Shown piece after piece: positions 38,901 to 48,650 of a stretch of 64,000 nt of DNA (its first letter is position 1; the number at the start of each line of letters is the position of its first letter). This stretch comes from Hordeum vulgare subsp. vulgare (taxonomy: Eukaryota > Streptophyta > Magnoliopsida > Poales > Poaceae), in contig NC_058522.1 of assembly GCF_904849725.1 (NCBI RefSeq), positions 439,113,529 through 439,177,528 of the forward strand, written 5' to 3'. Below the pieces are notes generated by a model that saw only the letters and a program-made list of their open reading frames with translations, was not told the origin of the DNA and ran no database searches. The translations under genes were made by a program, and so were the position numbers.

Positions 38901-41900
38901 GGAATCGCATCGGCAGCGGATCTGGGGTCTGAAGGATTAGCAGCCTCGATCTGGATGATGAGCAGCCTCGATCTGGATCCCGCAGAGGGCGAGATCGGGC
39001 GACGGGATCAGGCAGCCCTCCTTCTGGTCGGGAGCAGAGCCACCCTCCGGCGGCGCGACCTGGAGATCGAGAGCGGAACCAGGGGCCGGGGTGGAACGGC
39101 GGATCGACGGCGCGACCTGCAGATCCGGAGCAGAGTGGGACCTGGAGATCGAGAGCTAGGGTTCCGGTTCCGGTTCCGGCGGCTGGCGCGGCGGATGCTG
39201 ACGATTCAGGCGGCTGGAACGGGATGGAACCGGCGGCTAGAACTGGCGGCGATGGGGAGTCCTGGCGGGCAGCTGGAGTGGGCGATGGGGAGTCCTGACC
39301 GGCGGCTGGAGCGGGTGATGGGGAGTCCTGACCGGCGGCTGGAGCAGGGAGCACCAGGGAGACCGGCGCTGGAGTGTGGATCACCAGGGCACCGTGCAAA
39401 GAAGGACGGCAGCTGCGTAGAGGGAGGATTGGATCGAGAGCACGAGTTGCGCGTGCGAAAAAAAAACCTAAGGCTCTAATACCATGTTAGTAATAAGCAA
39501 CTTGTATTCCCATGAGGCCATAGGCCGATATATATACATGTACAGGTGTGAAACATATGCAGGAAACCCCTTATACAACAGGATAAATACAAAGGGGTAC
39601 ATGACTTATATTATAATTCTAACACCCCGCTTGTTTGGCTTGCTGCGCGGGGGCAGTCTCGCCAGGCGGTGATGCGGGTAGCCGAGACGGGCGCCCGGGA
39701 GCTGGCTCGCGCTAGCCAGCGCGCTAGTTAGGCGCGGTGACACGTGTGCGCGCATCGGGCCCGAGATGGACGGCGGATCCGCGGGGTCCAGGAGTCACTG
39801 TTGCGTCAGATCTGGAGCGGACGGTCTGTGCGGCTGGAGTGGCGAGCAGAGGCAAGCGAGATGAGTGCATGCGTGCTGGCGCACACATGGTCCGCAGGGC
39901 GCATGAGGCGTCCCGACGCAGTTCTGCTGCTGCGCGCGGGGCAGGGGCGGTTGCCAGATCCGGGAAGGCGCGAGTGCATGGTGCTCAGGAGTCGCTCCCC
40001 TTTGGATCTGTGACCTGCCAGTGGCGGGAGGCGCACGGACGTTGTCCCCAGCATGGATCTGCTGGGTGGCGGCCTGATGGCTCCGGCAGACTGGCCGGTG
40101 GCTTGGATTTGCTGCCTTGCGAGTGGGCGGCCGGTCTTGGGCTGCATCTAGTGGCAGGACTCGGTCTGATGGTGGTTCAGGAGGCTCGACGCTGCTGCGG
40201 GTGTGGAGGTTGAGATGGTGGTGGTTGGAGGGAGAGGAATAGCATCGATGCGGTTGTTGCATCCTTCTTCGGGAGATGAATGGCCCGCAGGCATTGCATC
40301 CTCGAGGAGACGAATGGCGTCGTGCTTGGTTGCATCCTTCTAATGGGAGACAAATGGAGCTGCGCGGAGGTTGCATTCTCCGTCCAGCGTGGGACGCGGA
40401 TGCAAGCTTTGGAAGCGCGTCGAGTTTGCCGGGAGGCTCCGGCAGCGGCTGGATGCGGGGTGCAGGATCCGATCTGGTCTCTGCCGGACCGTCGTTAGAA
40501 GGCCTGCTGGTGGTCCTGCACAGCGGTGGCGTGCTCGCTGTGTGTGGTGGGGGGTGCACGGTCCAATGGAGGTACGGGTCGTTCTCGGCCTGCTGCGCGG
40601 GTGAAAGCCTGGCCGATGCTGACCGACCGACGGCGCCGGTGCCTGCGTGCGTCACTATCCTCCTCGGAGGCGTCGTTGGGAATCTCACAGCCAGTTCTTC
40701 CGGATCAAGTCCTTCAGGTGAAAGCCCAGATCATGCTGTAGGGTCGGCTAGTGGCTTCGCCTTCAACTTTGTCCCCCTCTTTAGGGCACCGTCTTGAAGA
40801 CTTTGATCCCTTTGGTGCTTCCTACAACTGGACGTGCACGGTGGTTGTTGTGGCAACGATGATGGCGTTGAGTAATATCGGAGGCGTGGCCTTGGTCCTG
40901 GTAGCCGGCTCTTCTTCTCCGGTGTGTCCTGGGTGTGCCTCGACTGTCTGTTGTTGTGAAGTCGAAGCCGCGGTGGGGGCCAGCGGTATACGATGACGTG
41001 TGACAGGCGGTTCGTTCGGTGACACGTCGGGACACCAACCTCACTTGTTCCACCGTAGTTCACCGTCGAAGTCGGAGCTGCGTTGCCTAGTTTGGTTTGT
41101 CTGGTTTCTTTTTCTTTGATCTTCGGATCTTTGGTTCTAGGACCTTCATCACCTTGTTGTTTTCCGTTGCTTCCTGCTATTATCAATGAACACCAACAAT
41201 GTTGGATCTTTAAAAAAAACTGTTAGTTGTAGTAGTTTGTTACGAGGAACAACTTATAGTAATAAAAACTATTGGCCAGTGATGTAAGGTTCACGAACTA
41301 TGCAGTGCACGTTTGAACATATAGGTACATTGGACGAGAAGCATATGCAGTAAAAATCATATATTTAGTTCTAGAACAAAAACTGTATTGACAAAAGATG
41401 CTAAATTACATGCACAAAGAAATATACTCCCTCCGTTCCTAAATACTCCCTCCGTCCGGAATTACTTGTCGCACAAATTTATAAAGTTGGATGTATCTAG
41501 AACTAAAATACATCTAGATATATCCATACATGTGACAAGTATTTTCGGACGGAGGGAGTATAAGTCTTTTTAGATATTTCACTAGAGGACTACACACGAA
41601 GTAAAATGAGTGAATCTACATTCTAAAGTATGTCTATATACATCCGTATGTAGTCCTCTAGTGGAACCTCTAAAAAGACTATTATTTAGGAACGGAGGGA
41701 GTAGGCAGCAGAGTGGCATATCATAGCTAGTATCACGTTGACAGCTTCTATCAACCAAAACTTGAAAGTACATCACTTAAAAAGAAAAAGAAAACACTTC
41801 AATCCAGAGGCACTTGTTTGCAGAAAGTATAAATACGTACCATGCTATTTGTATCCACTTCCGTGTAGAAAATATTTTTTTAATCCTTATTACTTGAGTA

Positions 41901-42387
41901 GTTTCTATAATATCGAATATGTTTACTTGTGCAGGCATTCCCCAAACGATCCCCTCTGGTCGACGACTTCTCAAGGGCAATCCTCAGCATAACAGAGGGA
42001 GATACTATCATTCAGATAGAAAGGAAATGGATAGGAGATCAAAATACCTGTGAGAATGACGGCCCCACCATCGGCTCAAGCAGTCTAAAGTTCAAAAACT
42101 TTTCAGGGCTCTTTCTGCTCACCGGAGTTGCTTCAACATCTGCCCTTTTGATAGCCCTCGTGATGTTTCTCTACAAGAGGTACAAGAAAAAGAACAACAC
42201 AGGTCAGATTCAAACGACTGCAGATTCTAACCCGTCCCACGATATGCAGTTAACTGTACCAGATGTTTCAGATAGCTACGCCTGCCAGCAAGAGATAGAG
42301 ATATCTAGAGAACTCACAAGCCCATGTTCAGAAGTCCAATCAACTCCAGATTTTACACCTCATGGAACACTAGGCAATGGTTTGTAG
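29668..42387 (+). CDS. GLR: Glutamate receptor-like ion channel, 5 exons
   Basis: Plant GLRs are ligand-gated cation channels of the plasma membrane and endomembranes that pass calcium in response to amino acids. Coding exons are 29668-29932, 30523-31865, 32528-32831, 33379-33785 and 41935-42387. All introns are GT-AG, phases agree, and the 2772 bases give 923 aa without a stop, close to the usual ~900-950 aa. The predicted protein has a signal peptide (1-22), an amino-terminal ligand-binding-fold domain to ~450 ([25 protein letters not shown]), S1 from ~458 ([17 protein letters not shown]), M1 ~590-609, pore segment ~624-637, M3 ~645-677 ([18 protein letters not shown]), S2 ([15 protein letters not shown]), M4 ~828-850 and a Ser/Thr-rich tail. 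Exons 1-4 span 4.1 kb, but intron 4 is 8149 bp because of nested insertions. Clade and expression are not known; a monocot group 2-like member is a guess. Confidence 0.93.
30523..31865 (+). CDS. GLR: GLR exon 2 (most of ATD, start of S1)
   Basis: Acceptor TTGTACAG|CTGTTGACC. Encodes residues ~89-536: the bilobed periplasmic-binding-protein-like domain and the first part of the S1 ligand-binding lobe ([27 protein letters not shown]). Donor GGG|GTAAGA, phase 0. Without the splice, the frame runs 40 codons into the intron and stops. Confidence 0.9.
31969..32047. mobile_element. Stowaway-like MITE in GLR intron 2
   Basis: 79 bp between TA dinucleotides, with CCTCCGTTAGGAAAT on the left and ATTCCGAATGGAGGGAG on the right. 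The inner part is a hairpin around GTTCAAATTTGAAC. This is the Stowaway (Tc1/mariner) MITE signature. It lies wholly within the intron and does not touch splice sites. Confidence 0.85.
32528..32831 (+). CDS. GLR: GLR exon 3 (S1 end, M1, pore)
   Basis: Acceptor TTGCAG|GTGTATCAAG. Encodes residues ~537-637: [20 protein letters not shown] of S1, then the linker WIFLKPL, M1 ([20 protein letters not shown]) and the re-entrant pore segment [13 protein letters not shown]. Donor GATA|GTAAGT, phase 1. Confidence 0.9.
33379..33785 (+). CDS. GLR: GLR exon 4 (M3 and S2)
   Basis: Acceptor TTTTGCAG|AGGAGAGGG; the split codon gives Lys before [10 protein letters not shown]. Encodes M3 with the conserved SYTAN gate motif and most of the S2 lobe, ending EGFGF at donor TTT|GTAAGT, phase 0. 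Confidence 0.9.
34286..34425 (-). repeat. Copia 3' LTR
   Basis: 140 bp, downstream in the element's own orientation; differs from the other copy by G/T at position 7, A/G near 34342, two changes in GTGTGGAATAT, G/A in ACGGGAT and C/T in AACTCT. Confidence 0.93.
34438..38816 (-). pseudogene. Copia gag-pol, degraded
   Basis: Read leftward from an ATG at 38816: gag ([50 protein letters not shown], a zinc-knuckle remnant [10 protein letters not shown]), protease ([11 protein letters not shown], where families usually have DSGA), a pre-integrase HHRLGHL motif and integrase core ([22 protein letters not shown]), RT ([27 protein letters not shown]) and RNase H ([13 protein letters not shown]...[12 protein letters not shown]). 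It is broken by stops after gag residue ~144 (LPTVF*), after CPCC, by frameshifts near 37890 and 36600, and by further breaks between RT and RNase H. The element cannot make a full polyprotein. Confidence 0.92.
39472..39483 (-). other. Copia primer-binding site
   Basis: Minus strand GGTATTAGAGCC, one mismatch from the usual plant initiator-Met tRNA complement (GGTATCAGAGC), two bases inside the upstream LTR. Fixes element orientation. Confidence 0.75.
39485..39624 (-). repeat. Copia 5' LTR
   Basis: 140 bp, upstream in the element's orientation, followed by CCCCG target duplication at 39625-39629. About 96% identical to the other LTR. Confidence 0.93.
41427..41701. mobile_element. Stowaway MITE (outer), GLR intron 4
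   Basis: Starts CTCCCTCCGTTCCTAAATA and ends TATTTAGGAACGGAGGGAG between TA dinucleotides (41425-41426, 41702-41703). Internal pairing around AGTCCTCTAGTGGAA confirms a hairpin MITE of the Stowaway type. It is interrupted close to its left end by a second MITE. Confidence 0.92.
41446..41558. mobile_element. Stowaway MITE (inner, nested)
   Basis: 113 bp, CTCCCTCCGTCCGGAATTAC on the left and ATTTTCGGACGGAGGGAG on the right, in a duplicated TA (41444-41445, 41559-41560). It lies in the outer MITE 19 bp from its end, so it is the younger insertion. Confidence 0.92.
41935..42387 (+). CDS. GLR: GLR exon 5 (end of S2, M4, C-tail)
   Basis: Acceptor TTGTGCAG|GCATTCCCC after an 8149-bp intron. Encodes [19 protein letters not shown], which joins EGFGF of exon 4 in the conserved GLR manner, then M4 ([20 protein letters not shown]), basic KRYKKK and a Ser/Thr-rich tail. 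Stop TAG at 42385-42387. Confidence 0.92.
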   Translation, partial: AFPKRSPLVDDFSRAILSITEGDTIIQIERKWIGDQNTCENDGPTIGSSSLKFKNFSGLFLLTGVASTSALLIALVMFLYKRYKKKNNTGQIQTTADSNPSHDMQLTVPDVSDSYACQQEIEISRELTSPCSEVQSTPDFTPHGTLGNGL

Positions 42388-43598
42388 CATCACGTTAAGT
42401 CACCCTTATTCAGGTTCTCAGTCTCTAGAGTACACCTGGTCATCTTTTGTTCTCATGTGTGTATTTGCTTGTGTAGTATGTATGAATGCTGACGGTCATG
42501 CCTTCTAACTGCATGCCAGTGCAGAAGCAATGCAATTGTAAGCTTATTGTGTAATGTATTCTAATTTTGCTCAGGTTCCAAGTGTACATCAACAATCTAT
42601 CAGTGTAAGACTGTAATCCAAGGAGTACCAGTGTATCCTGAACTACAACTTGGCACCTGTGCACTGTGTCCATGTCCCTTTTTTTTTGGATAAGAAGGTA
42701 GGCCACAGTCTAGCTTATGTATTACAAAACTAGACCGAGGTTTGATGATTGTTTGAGTACAAAAGATGTTGTGAGCTTTGCAACTGTGCAGAGCAACACA
42801 ACCCAAACATAACTGAAGCCTTCCTCCAAGCACACCAAAGGTTCGAGAACCATCAAGCTCACAAGCGACTTCAATAAGATGTTATTGAGCACCATTGGCG
42901 CCTTGATGGCACTTGATTCTTGTGCTTTTATCGTGTTTATTTGAATTCTTAGTTCATTTGAACCATATGTTGTGTTTGAATTTGAATTGTTATGTTTCAG
43001 ATCATTACATTTCTAATGTATTTGAATTCTATGCACTTGATTGTTCCAGTTCTTCATTAATATGTTGTGATTCGTTCGAAAACGTTTTGATGATTTGGAA
43101 TTTTAGGATAGGGAATCTGCTAGATCAGCAAAAGTTATTTTCTAAACAAAATAGGAAAACGGGATAGAGAGAAGATTTTTGACTTTTAGGATAGGGGATT
43201 TGCTAGAGATGCCCTAGATTACTGATGTGGAACTAAAAAATACCCATGGTAGTAGAGTCACCATCTTACTTGAACAGCCAGCACCGCTCCCCCGCTATGT
43301 CGCGCGCCTCTCCAGCGCCCGAGTGTCGATGCGCCGTGACCTCCACCGCCTTCTTCCCACCTACTCCTCTCCAGTCGTCGTCGATGTGCGTGGTCTCCTT
43401 ACGACGCCAGTGTCGAGCTTGAGCATCCCAGATCCAGCAAGAGAAGGGATGGACAAGAAAGAGGCTTTAGAGGGAATACGGCGGGAGAAGATTTCGGCGT
43501 GCAGTAGGCCTTGGGATGGAACGCAGAGGCAAAGAGGGAGAAGGTAAGGCAGGCACAATGTGTATCCACCGTATCAGGAGATGGAAGCAGATTTTTTT
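42388..43598. other. GLR 3' flank; possible small retroposon
   Basis: No gene seen. A T run at 42677-42685 opens a stretch to about 42850 that looks like a LINE or SINE 3' end on the minus strand (GGATAAGAAGGTAGGCCACA), without a clear target duplication. The GC-rich frame at 43227-43547 has no domain. Confidence 0.35.
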
Positions 43599-44482
43599 GA
43601 GCTAATTGTGCTCCAGAAATCGTGCAACACGGGTCCAAGAACTTGGCCTGGGCGTTCATCGGACGTGCAAATCGCCCATATGCCGCCACGTGGACCCCAG
43701 CTTGGCTAAGAGCACGCGCTGGGCTGCTCTGAATTTTCTCAGCAAACCCCTCATGAGGTAATGAAATGCGGATTGAAGTCCCTGAGCTGCCGAGAAAGTA
43801 ATTTGCACTTTACCTACCCGCGGCAGCGGCGGCGGCATCAGCGATTTCAGTAGCGCAGGGCGCACGGCACCGCGTTGCGGCAAGGCTGTGCAGTATGCAG
43901 CTTTGGCATTAATTATCAGTGGATTTGTGTGATATTTTTTTGCTATGCCAGTGATGTTCCACAAATTTGTATGGATTGAATTTGATGTAATATGCACTTA
44001 ACTTATGCTTTTGCCCTTGCTATCTAGACTAGACCGAGGGAAATATAAGGAGAGTAATTATGTGCCGAGTCAGGCTGTTCCATAGAATGGAACATGCACG
44101 TGACCCTTGAAGCTAATGGCATTTAACAACAACAAAGTCTGCATGTGAGATAGTTATGTCTGTAGTTCAGAGATTCAGTTTAAAAAATGACACACATAGC
44201 TGACACACATTCAGATCAACATCAAGATTGTCATTCAGGTAAACCCATCACGCACGTTCAGTTCAAAACATACTAAGTACCCGATTGTCATGTCCACAAA
44301 ATAACTTGGTTCGACGCATATGGTTTGAAAAAGATAGCGAGACAGATAAACGACGCTCTCACTCTGCAGGTGCATTCTGGGTGACCTGAATTTCTTCATG
44401 GTGAGTTTCTGATTCAACATTGAGATCAGGCATTGCAGCTGCATTGAGATCCTGGCCAAACATGAAGTTGTACAATGGATTT

Positions 44483-44724
44483 TCAGCAGTCGAAGTTGCT
44501 CCTCCTCTTCGCGCCCTTCCTGGGAAGACACCAGTAGACATTGTGCTCCTTCTTAGGACAACCCAGACAGCTCAGCCATTCTTCAATGTAGAGCAAAGAA
44601 AACGTGTCGGCATGACAGTAGTCCCAGCAGTCCAATGTGCCACTGACATAATCAAGATTGTGTACTGTCCCACAAAAAATACCATTGTGCTCAATGTGAA
44701 CTGAAAATAAATCTCCATCACCAT
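44483..44724 (-). pseudogene. PB1-like domain exon inside the MULE-like element
   Basis: Reading from a splice-like acceptor ACAATGCAG| to a TGA, the frame gives an 80-residue peptide with VHIEHNGIFCG, YVSGTLDCWDYCHADTFS and LLYIEEWLSCLGC. This pattern (IxHxGxF ... Y..G....WD ... DTWS) resembles the PB1-like domain near the N-terminus of plant MULE-related proteins. It may be a relic of the parent transposase gene or a captured exon; no further exons were recognised. Confidence 0.45.
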
Positions 44725-44802
44725 CTGCATTGTAAAATCAAACATGAACATTACAAAAATTAATGAAAGCAACCAAAACAATTCAAACGGGCAGCAGCAT
44801 AA

Positions 44803-45062
44803 GGCTGCCCGTAATGGGAGTATCGTAGGTAGTATCATGCATGCCAACTAAGCAATTTTGATGAGGTGACATAGAATTAAATGAGGAAAGAGAGGGTTGA
44901 GTATCATATTATGATACCGTATCATATTTAATGATATGCTACTATGTGTCTTGCATGGCAATAAATGACCTATCCTATGATACTATGCATTACGGATGTG
45001 GTATCATACACTAGTATCATATGCATGATACTAGTATATGATACCACCCATTACAACCAGCC
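44803..45062. mobile_element. Tourist (PIF/Harbinger) MITE
   Basis: 260 bp between TAA target duplications (44800-44802 and 45063-45065). Left end GGCTGCCCGTAATGGGAGTA, right end reversed GGCTGGTTGTAATGGGTGGT. The 3-bp TAA site and TIR type are those of Tourist MITEs. Many GATACTA/TAGTATC motifs occur inside. Nested in the MULE-like element. Confidence 0.88.
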
Positions 45063-45281
45063 TAACAGTAGCATGCATGTACTAGTTACTATTTTTACTA
45101 GTAGTACTAGTTGCTATTAATATCAGCATAGGAGGTGGGCAACGTTACAGTAGCAACATTAACTATACAGATGCAGCCACAATCCTCCAAGGGGGGGGGT
45201 CATTTGTAGATTGTTTTACCAATTGCGGCATGCATTGTGCCCCACCAGTGCTCATAACTATACACTGATAGACTAGTACTA

Positions 45282-45493
45282 CCTCCGTCACGGTTTAAAA
45301 GGCACACATGTGTACCTAGGTCGTCAATTTGACTTATATAAAATCTATTGTTTAATATAAAAATTATATCATTAGAGAGTAAAACATCTAAAGTTTTTAA
45401 TGATATATTTTTTGTAATATATGTTTATCATTAAGTTGGTCAAATTAACGACCTAGCTACACGTGCCGGACTTATAAACTGAGATGAAGGGAG
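45282..45493. mobile_element. Stowaway-like MITE
   Basis: 212 bp between TA dinucleotides. Left CCTCCGTCACGGTTTA, right TAAACTGAGATGAAGGGAG; further pairing of TAGGTCGTCAATTTGAC with GTCAAATTAACGACCTA. More diverged than the copies at 41.4 kb. Nested in the MULE-like element. Confidence 0.82.
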
Positions 45494-46152
45494 TAGCAGC
45501 AGCAGCACATGAATGCACGATGGGTCAACGAACGAATTACTAGCTTGGCTTGTCTTCACCAATGGGCTCTATAAAAAACTAATACTCGTAAACTTGAAAA
45601 CAAAGTAATACTATTACAAGATAAATTGCCTTACTAAAATCTTGAGCGAAGTAGTTGATTATGTCAACCGCCCCAAACCCTACCTAAACCTTCGTAAACT
45701 GAAAACCAGATTACTAGCCAGAGGATAGTAGATGGATGGGGAGATTACCGTAATCGGGTAGCCGGTCGCGATTATCTCGTCGGTAGATAGGCTCCGGCGC
45801 CATGGCTCATAGGCGAGGACGTCAGGTCGGCGATGTCGTCAACTGACTCCTCCTTCAGAGGTACAACCCGCAGGAACGGAGGAAAATAAAGAATCTACCG
45901 ACGACTGGGGGTTATTTGCTAAATGCCATGGTCATGGCTGCACAAGGATGTTGACCAGCATTTTATTGCCTCGCGAGGGACTTTTTGCAAACAATCCAAG
46001 CCAAGCTGGAGTCCACGTGGCGGCATGTAGGCGATTTGCACGTCCAATGAGCACCCAGGCCATGTTCTTCGACCAATGTTGGACGATTTCTAAGTTCTTG
46101 TATGAAATTGAACCCACCTGCCAAGTTCTTGTACCTGGAGCACAATTAGCTC

Positions 46153-46938
46153 GATTTTTTATAGACTACATAATTACCCGTGTGTTGCAACGCATATAAA
46201 TATTTTATTACATTAACTCATGATTTGTCTGTTCATATTAAAATGATTGTGTAAATAAATATTTACAGTGCATACACATTATTTACCAACCTAAATAAAT
46301 TTTGAAATTTTATTTGGTAAAAAAGTTATTGACTTGCAAAAAAACATATTTTTAGTTTGTAAGTCAATAAAAGGCGGGACAACTAAGAAGTTTTTTCAAG
46401 AAAAATATGTGAAATAATTTAGAGACATGATGGAAAAAAATCAAAACACAGAGAACCAAAACGTACGTGTTGGACGAAGGACGAGATGGACAACGAAACC
46501 TTTTCAAATGGAAAAGGAAGAAACAAAGGGCAACTCTGATGGGACATGGGAGCCACCAATGGATAGCGGGGGATGCTGTCATTCAGTACCAACCGTCAAT
46601 TTTTTCTTTATTGGTCCGCCTCTTTTTTCGCAAACATTTCATCGAACGTGTTATATGCACTTCCGGCAATGGCACGCACTACACTCACACGATGCAAGAT
46701 GCACACATGCGCACATGGCATGTGCCCAGCAGGCAATGACGCGCTGGCTAGAACGCATGATGGACGGAGCGCGTCGTTAGAGAAGGACGATGACCCGCTG
46801 GGCCGAAGCATCACGGCGGCTGCCTCCTCCTCAGCCGCCAGCAACGCCACGTTTCGTGGACGGACACGTGCGTCATGCAGCAGATCATGGCCACATACCA
46901 CGGACGAGCGCGTATGTAAGTGCAGCCACGTCGCTTGA
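46153..46938. other. No recognisable gene; repeat terminus motif
   Basis: Begins with the 9-bp duplication flank, then CCCGTGTGTTGCAACGCATA at about 46178, an opposite-orientation relative of the motif at 27449. The rest has only short frames without domains. Confidence 0.4.
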
Positions 46939-47640
46939 GTGTTGGAATTTTTTAGTAGGTCTTTGGTTCAAAGCCCAACTAAAATTTAAAATTCTCATGA
47001 CTCATTCTTTTTGTATGGTTGTGTGGTGTGAGTGGGACTAAAGTTTAGTCTTATACCGCTAGTTAGGAGATAGTTGTACCTTCTTATAAGGTGAGCTCTT
47101 CTAACACTTGTACGAATATGAGAAGAGAAGACCTACATGTGCGCTCCTCCTCTTCGCTTGCCTCGCCACGCCAACCCGCGCCGCGCCGCGGGTTGCCAGA
47201 TTGAGCCGAGCTGAGCTCGTATCTACGCGTTTATTTTTGCATGTCTATGCGTAAGGTCCCTGCCAACCCTAGTCGTAGTCACAAAATATGGTTTCGCATC
47301 ATTCTAGATCATTGTGCCGCCATTCAAGTCTTCTCCATCCCTCCTTCCGGCGTGCACCGCGACAAGGGACGACAGGCCTCCGGAACCCCACCTCTCGTGG
47401 TTCTGTACATGAGAGGGGCGATCAGGTTTTTCGAAAGTGCACTCGCGCGATTGCTCGCAGGGACTACTTTCCGGATGACGACTTCTTCCCCGATCTCGGC
47501 AACCTCTTCATCAACGACATGGCTAACAACACCAACAAGGGATGGCACCCGTAGGTATGGGTATGGGTGGAGCCACCCCATACCCTTAACCGTGCCCCTG
47601 AGCTTACCCACCACCCTCACCAATACCCGTCAACGGATAC
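46939..47640 (+). mobile_element. LTR-retrotransposon fragment (LTR-like)
   Basis: Starts TGTTGGAATTTTTTAGTAGG, the form of a Triticeae LTR 5' end, and contains GC-rich leader-like sequence (47400-47550) of the kind found at LTR 3' ends. No paired LTR or coding domain was identified, so the boundary at 47640 is a guess. Family unknown. Confidence 0.35.
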
Positions 47641-47697
47641 AATTTTTTTTCATAGGGTACCTGCTACGGCAACAGACAACAGCGCCAGAAATTGGCA

Positions 47698-48056
47698 TGT
47701 TGACAGAAACTTGGCTTGCGCTGGTTTTTCCCTTGAAGAGGAAAGGGTGATGCAGCACAGGAGCAGTAAGTATTTCCCTCATTTTAAGAACCAAGGTATC
47801 AATCCAGTAGGAGAATCGCGTCAAGTCCAGAGTACCTGCGCAAACACAAAAGAGCTTGCACCCAACGCTATAAAGGGGTTGTCAATCCCTTCAAGATTGA
47901 TTGCAAAGTGAGATCTGAAGGCGGAAAGTGCAACGAAGTAAAAGTGTAAGGCTGAAAATATGATGTGAAGTAGACCCGGGGGCCATAGTGTTCACTAGAG
48001 GCTTCTCTCAAAATAGCAAATATTACGGTGGGTGAATAAATTACTATCGAGCAATT
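47698..48056 (-). mobile_element. Ty3/gypsy 3' LTR, distal part
   Basis: Left part of a gypsy LTR read on the minus strand (GGTATCAATCCAGTAGGAGA on plus, AGACCCGGGGGCCATAG, then GGTGGGTGAATAAATTACT). It is interrupted after GAGCAATT by the CACTA at 48057 and continues at 60177. I recognise it as similar to the Sabrina group of Triticeae gypsy LTRs from memory. The outer boundary near 47698 is approximate. Confidence 0.7.
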
Positions 48057-48061
48057 CACTA

Positions 48062-48650
48062 CAGGAATTAGCTTCTTTGCCGTCTGCCATCACAGACGGC
48101 AAAGAGTAAACCACCGACGGCAAAGAGTAATACACAGACGGCAAAGAATCCCACTGTCGGCAAAATTTCTGCGTCAGCCTACGACGGCATTGTAGCTTCT
48201 TTGTCGTCTGCCTCACCGAAGCGGACGACAAAGAGCTTTGCCGTCAGCTTTTCATAAGAGTAGTCGGCAAATATGTCGAGACAGCAGCCGGCACGCGTTG
48301 CCTCTGTTAGGGGCTAACGGAGGCTTTGCCGTCTGCCTCCCCCTCTTCTTTGCCGTCTGCCTCCACCTCCTCCCCCCTGTTTGCCGTCTGCCTCCACCTG
48401 CACTCTTTGCCGTCGGCCTCCACCTCCTCCCCCCCTCCACTCTTTGTCGTCTGCCTAACCCTCCTCCCCCCTCCTATGTGCCCTCTTCTTTGCCGTCTGC
48501 CCCCCCAGGAAGCAGATGGCAAAGAGACTATATGGCCAGCTGCTGCTGCCCAGGTTGCACAGTTGGGCGTCACGTGGCACCTTTGCCGTCGGTCAGCTGA
48601 TGGCAAAGGCCTTTGCCATCTGCTGGCAGACAGCAAAGAGCCCATATTGT
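48062..48650. repeat. Left subterminal repeats, TTTGCCGTCTGCC type
   Basis: More than ten copies of TTTGCCGTCTGCC or GACGGCAAAG-like motifs in both orientations, separated by CCTCC-rich spacers. By analogy with En/Spm these are sites for the TnpA-type protein; orientation near the tip alternates (GACGGCAAAGAGTA copies at 48090-48150). Confidence 0.8.

Larger units (their letters stand above)
34286..39624 (-). mobile_element. Complete Ty1/copia retrotransposon, short LTRs
   Basis: 5339 bp, flanked by the target duplication CCCCG at 34281-34285 and 39625-39629. Both LTRs are 140 bp, start TGTTAG and end TAACA, and differ at six positions. On the minus strand the primer-binding site GGTATTAGAGCC (39472-39483) lies next to the upstream LTR and resembles the initiator-methionine tRNA site, and a polypurine tract (34426-34436) precedes the downstream LTR. 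Domain order gag, protease, integrase, RT, RNase H is that of copia. It sits inside the LINE-like body in GLR intron 4, antisense to the gene. Confidence 0.93.
34115..41219 (+). mobile_element. 5'-truncated LINE-like retroposon in GLR intron 4
   Basis: Retroposon body is 34115-34285 plus 39630-41219, split by the copia element. CTGTTAGTT at 34106-34114 is repeated at 41220-41228 directly after an A run (41212-41219), giving a target duplication with poly(A) tail, the hallmark of LINE-mediated insertion in plus orientation. The body is GC-rich with a C run of about 20 bases near its 5' end (34128-34148) and no recognisable reverse transcriptase, so it is most likely a LINE 3' UTR copy; a processed retroposon of another transcript is possible. 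Long frames at 39737-40800 have no domain. Confidence 0.7.
43599..46152. mobile_element. Non-autonomous MULE-like element with long TIRs
   Basis: The left arm (43599-43707) and right arm (46000-46152, reversed) share GAGCTAATTGTGCTCCAG, AAGAACWTGGCCTGGG, GGACGTGCAAATCGCC, TGCCGCCACGTGGA and CAGCTTGGCT. The right arm has ~45 extra bases near its end. Flanks GATTTTTTT (43590-43598) and GATTTTTTA (46153-46161) look like a 9-bp target duplication with one change. Long TIRs with 9-bp duplications indicate Mutator superfamily. The interior carries a PB1-like exon and two MITEs but no catalytic domain. Confidence 0.75.

Noticed and set aside
39737..40797. Frames up to 297 codons in GLR intron 4
   Set aside because: They overlap on both strands in a GC-rich retroposon body with poly(A) and target duplication; no reverse transcriptase or other domain.
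47540..47640. GGGTATGGGTGG repeats as a G-quadruplex or small satellite
   Set aside because: Only a few imperfect units, better explained as part of a retrotransposon remnant.
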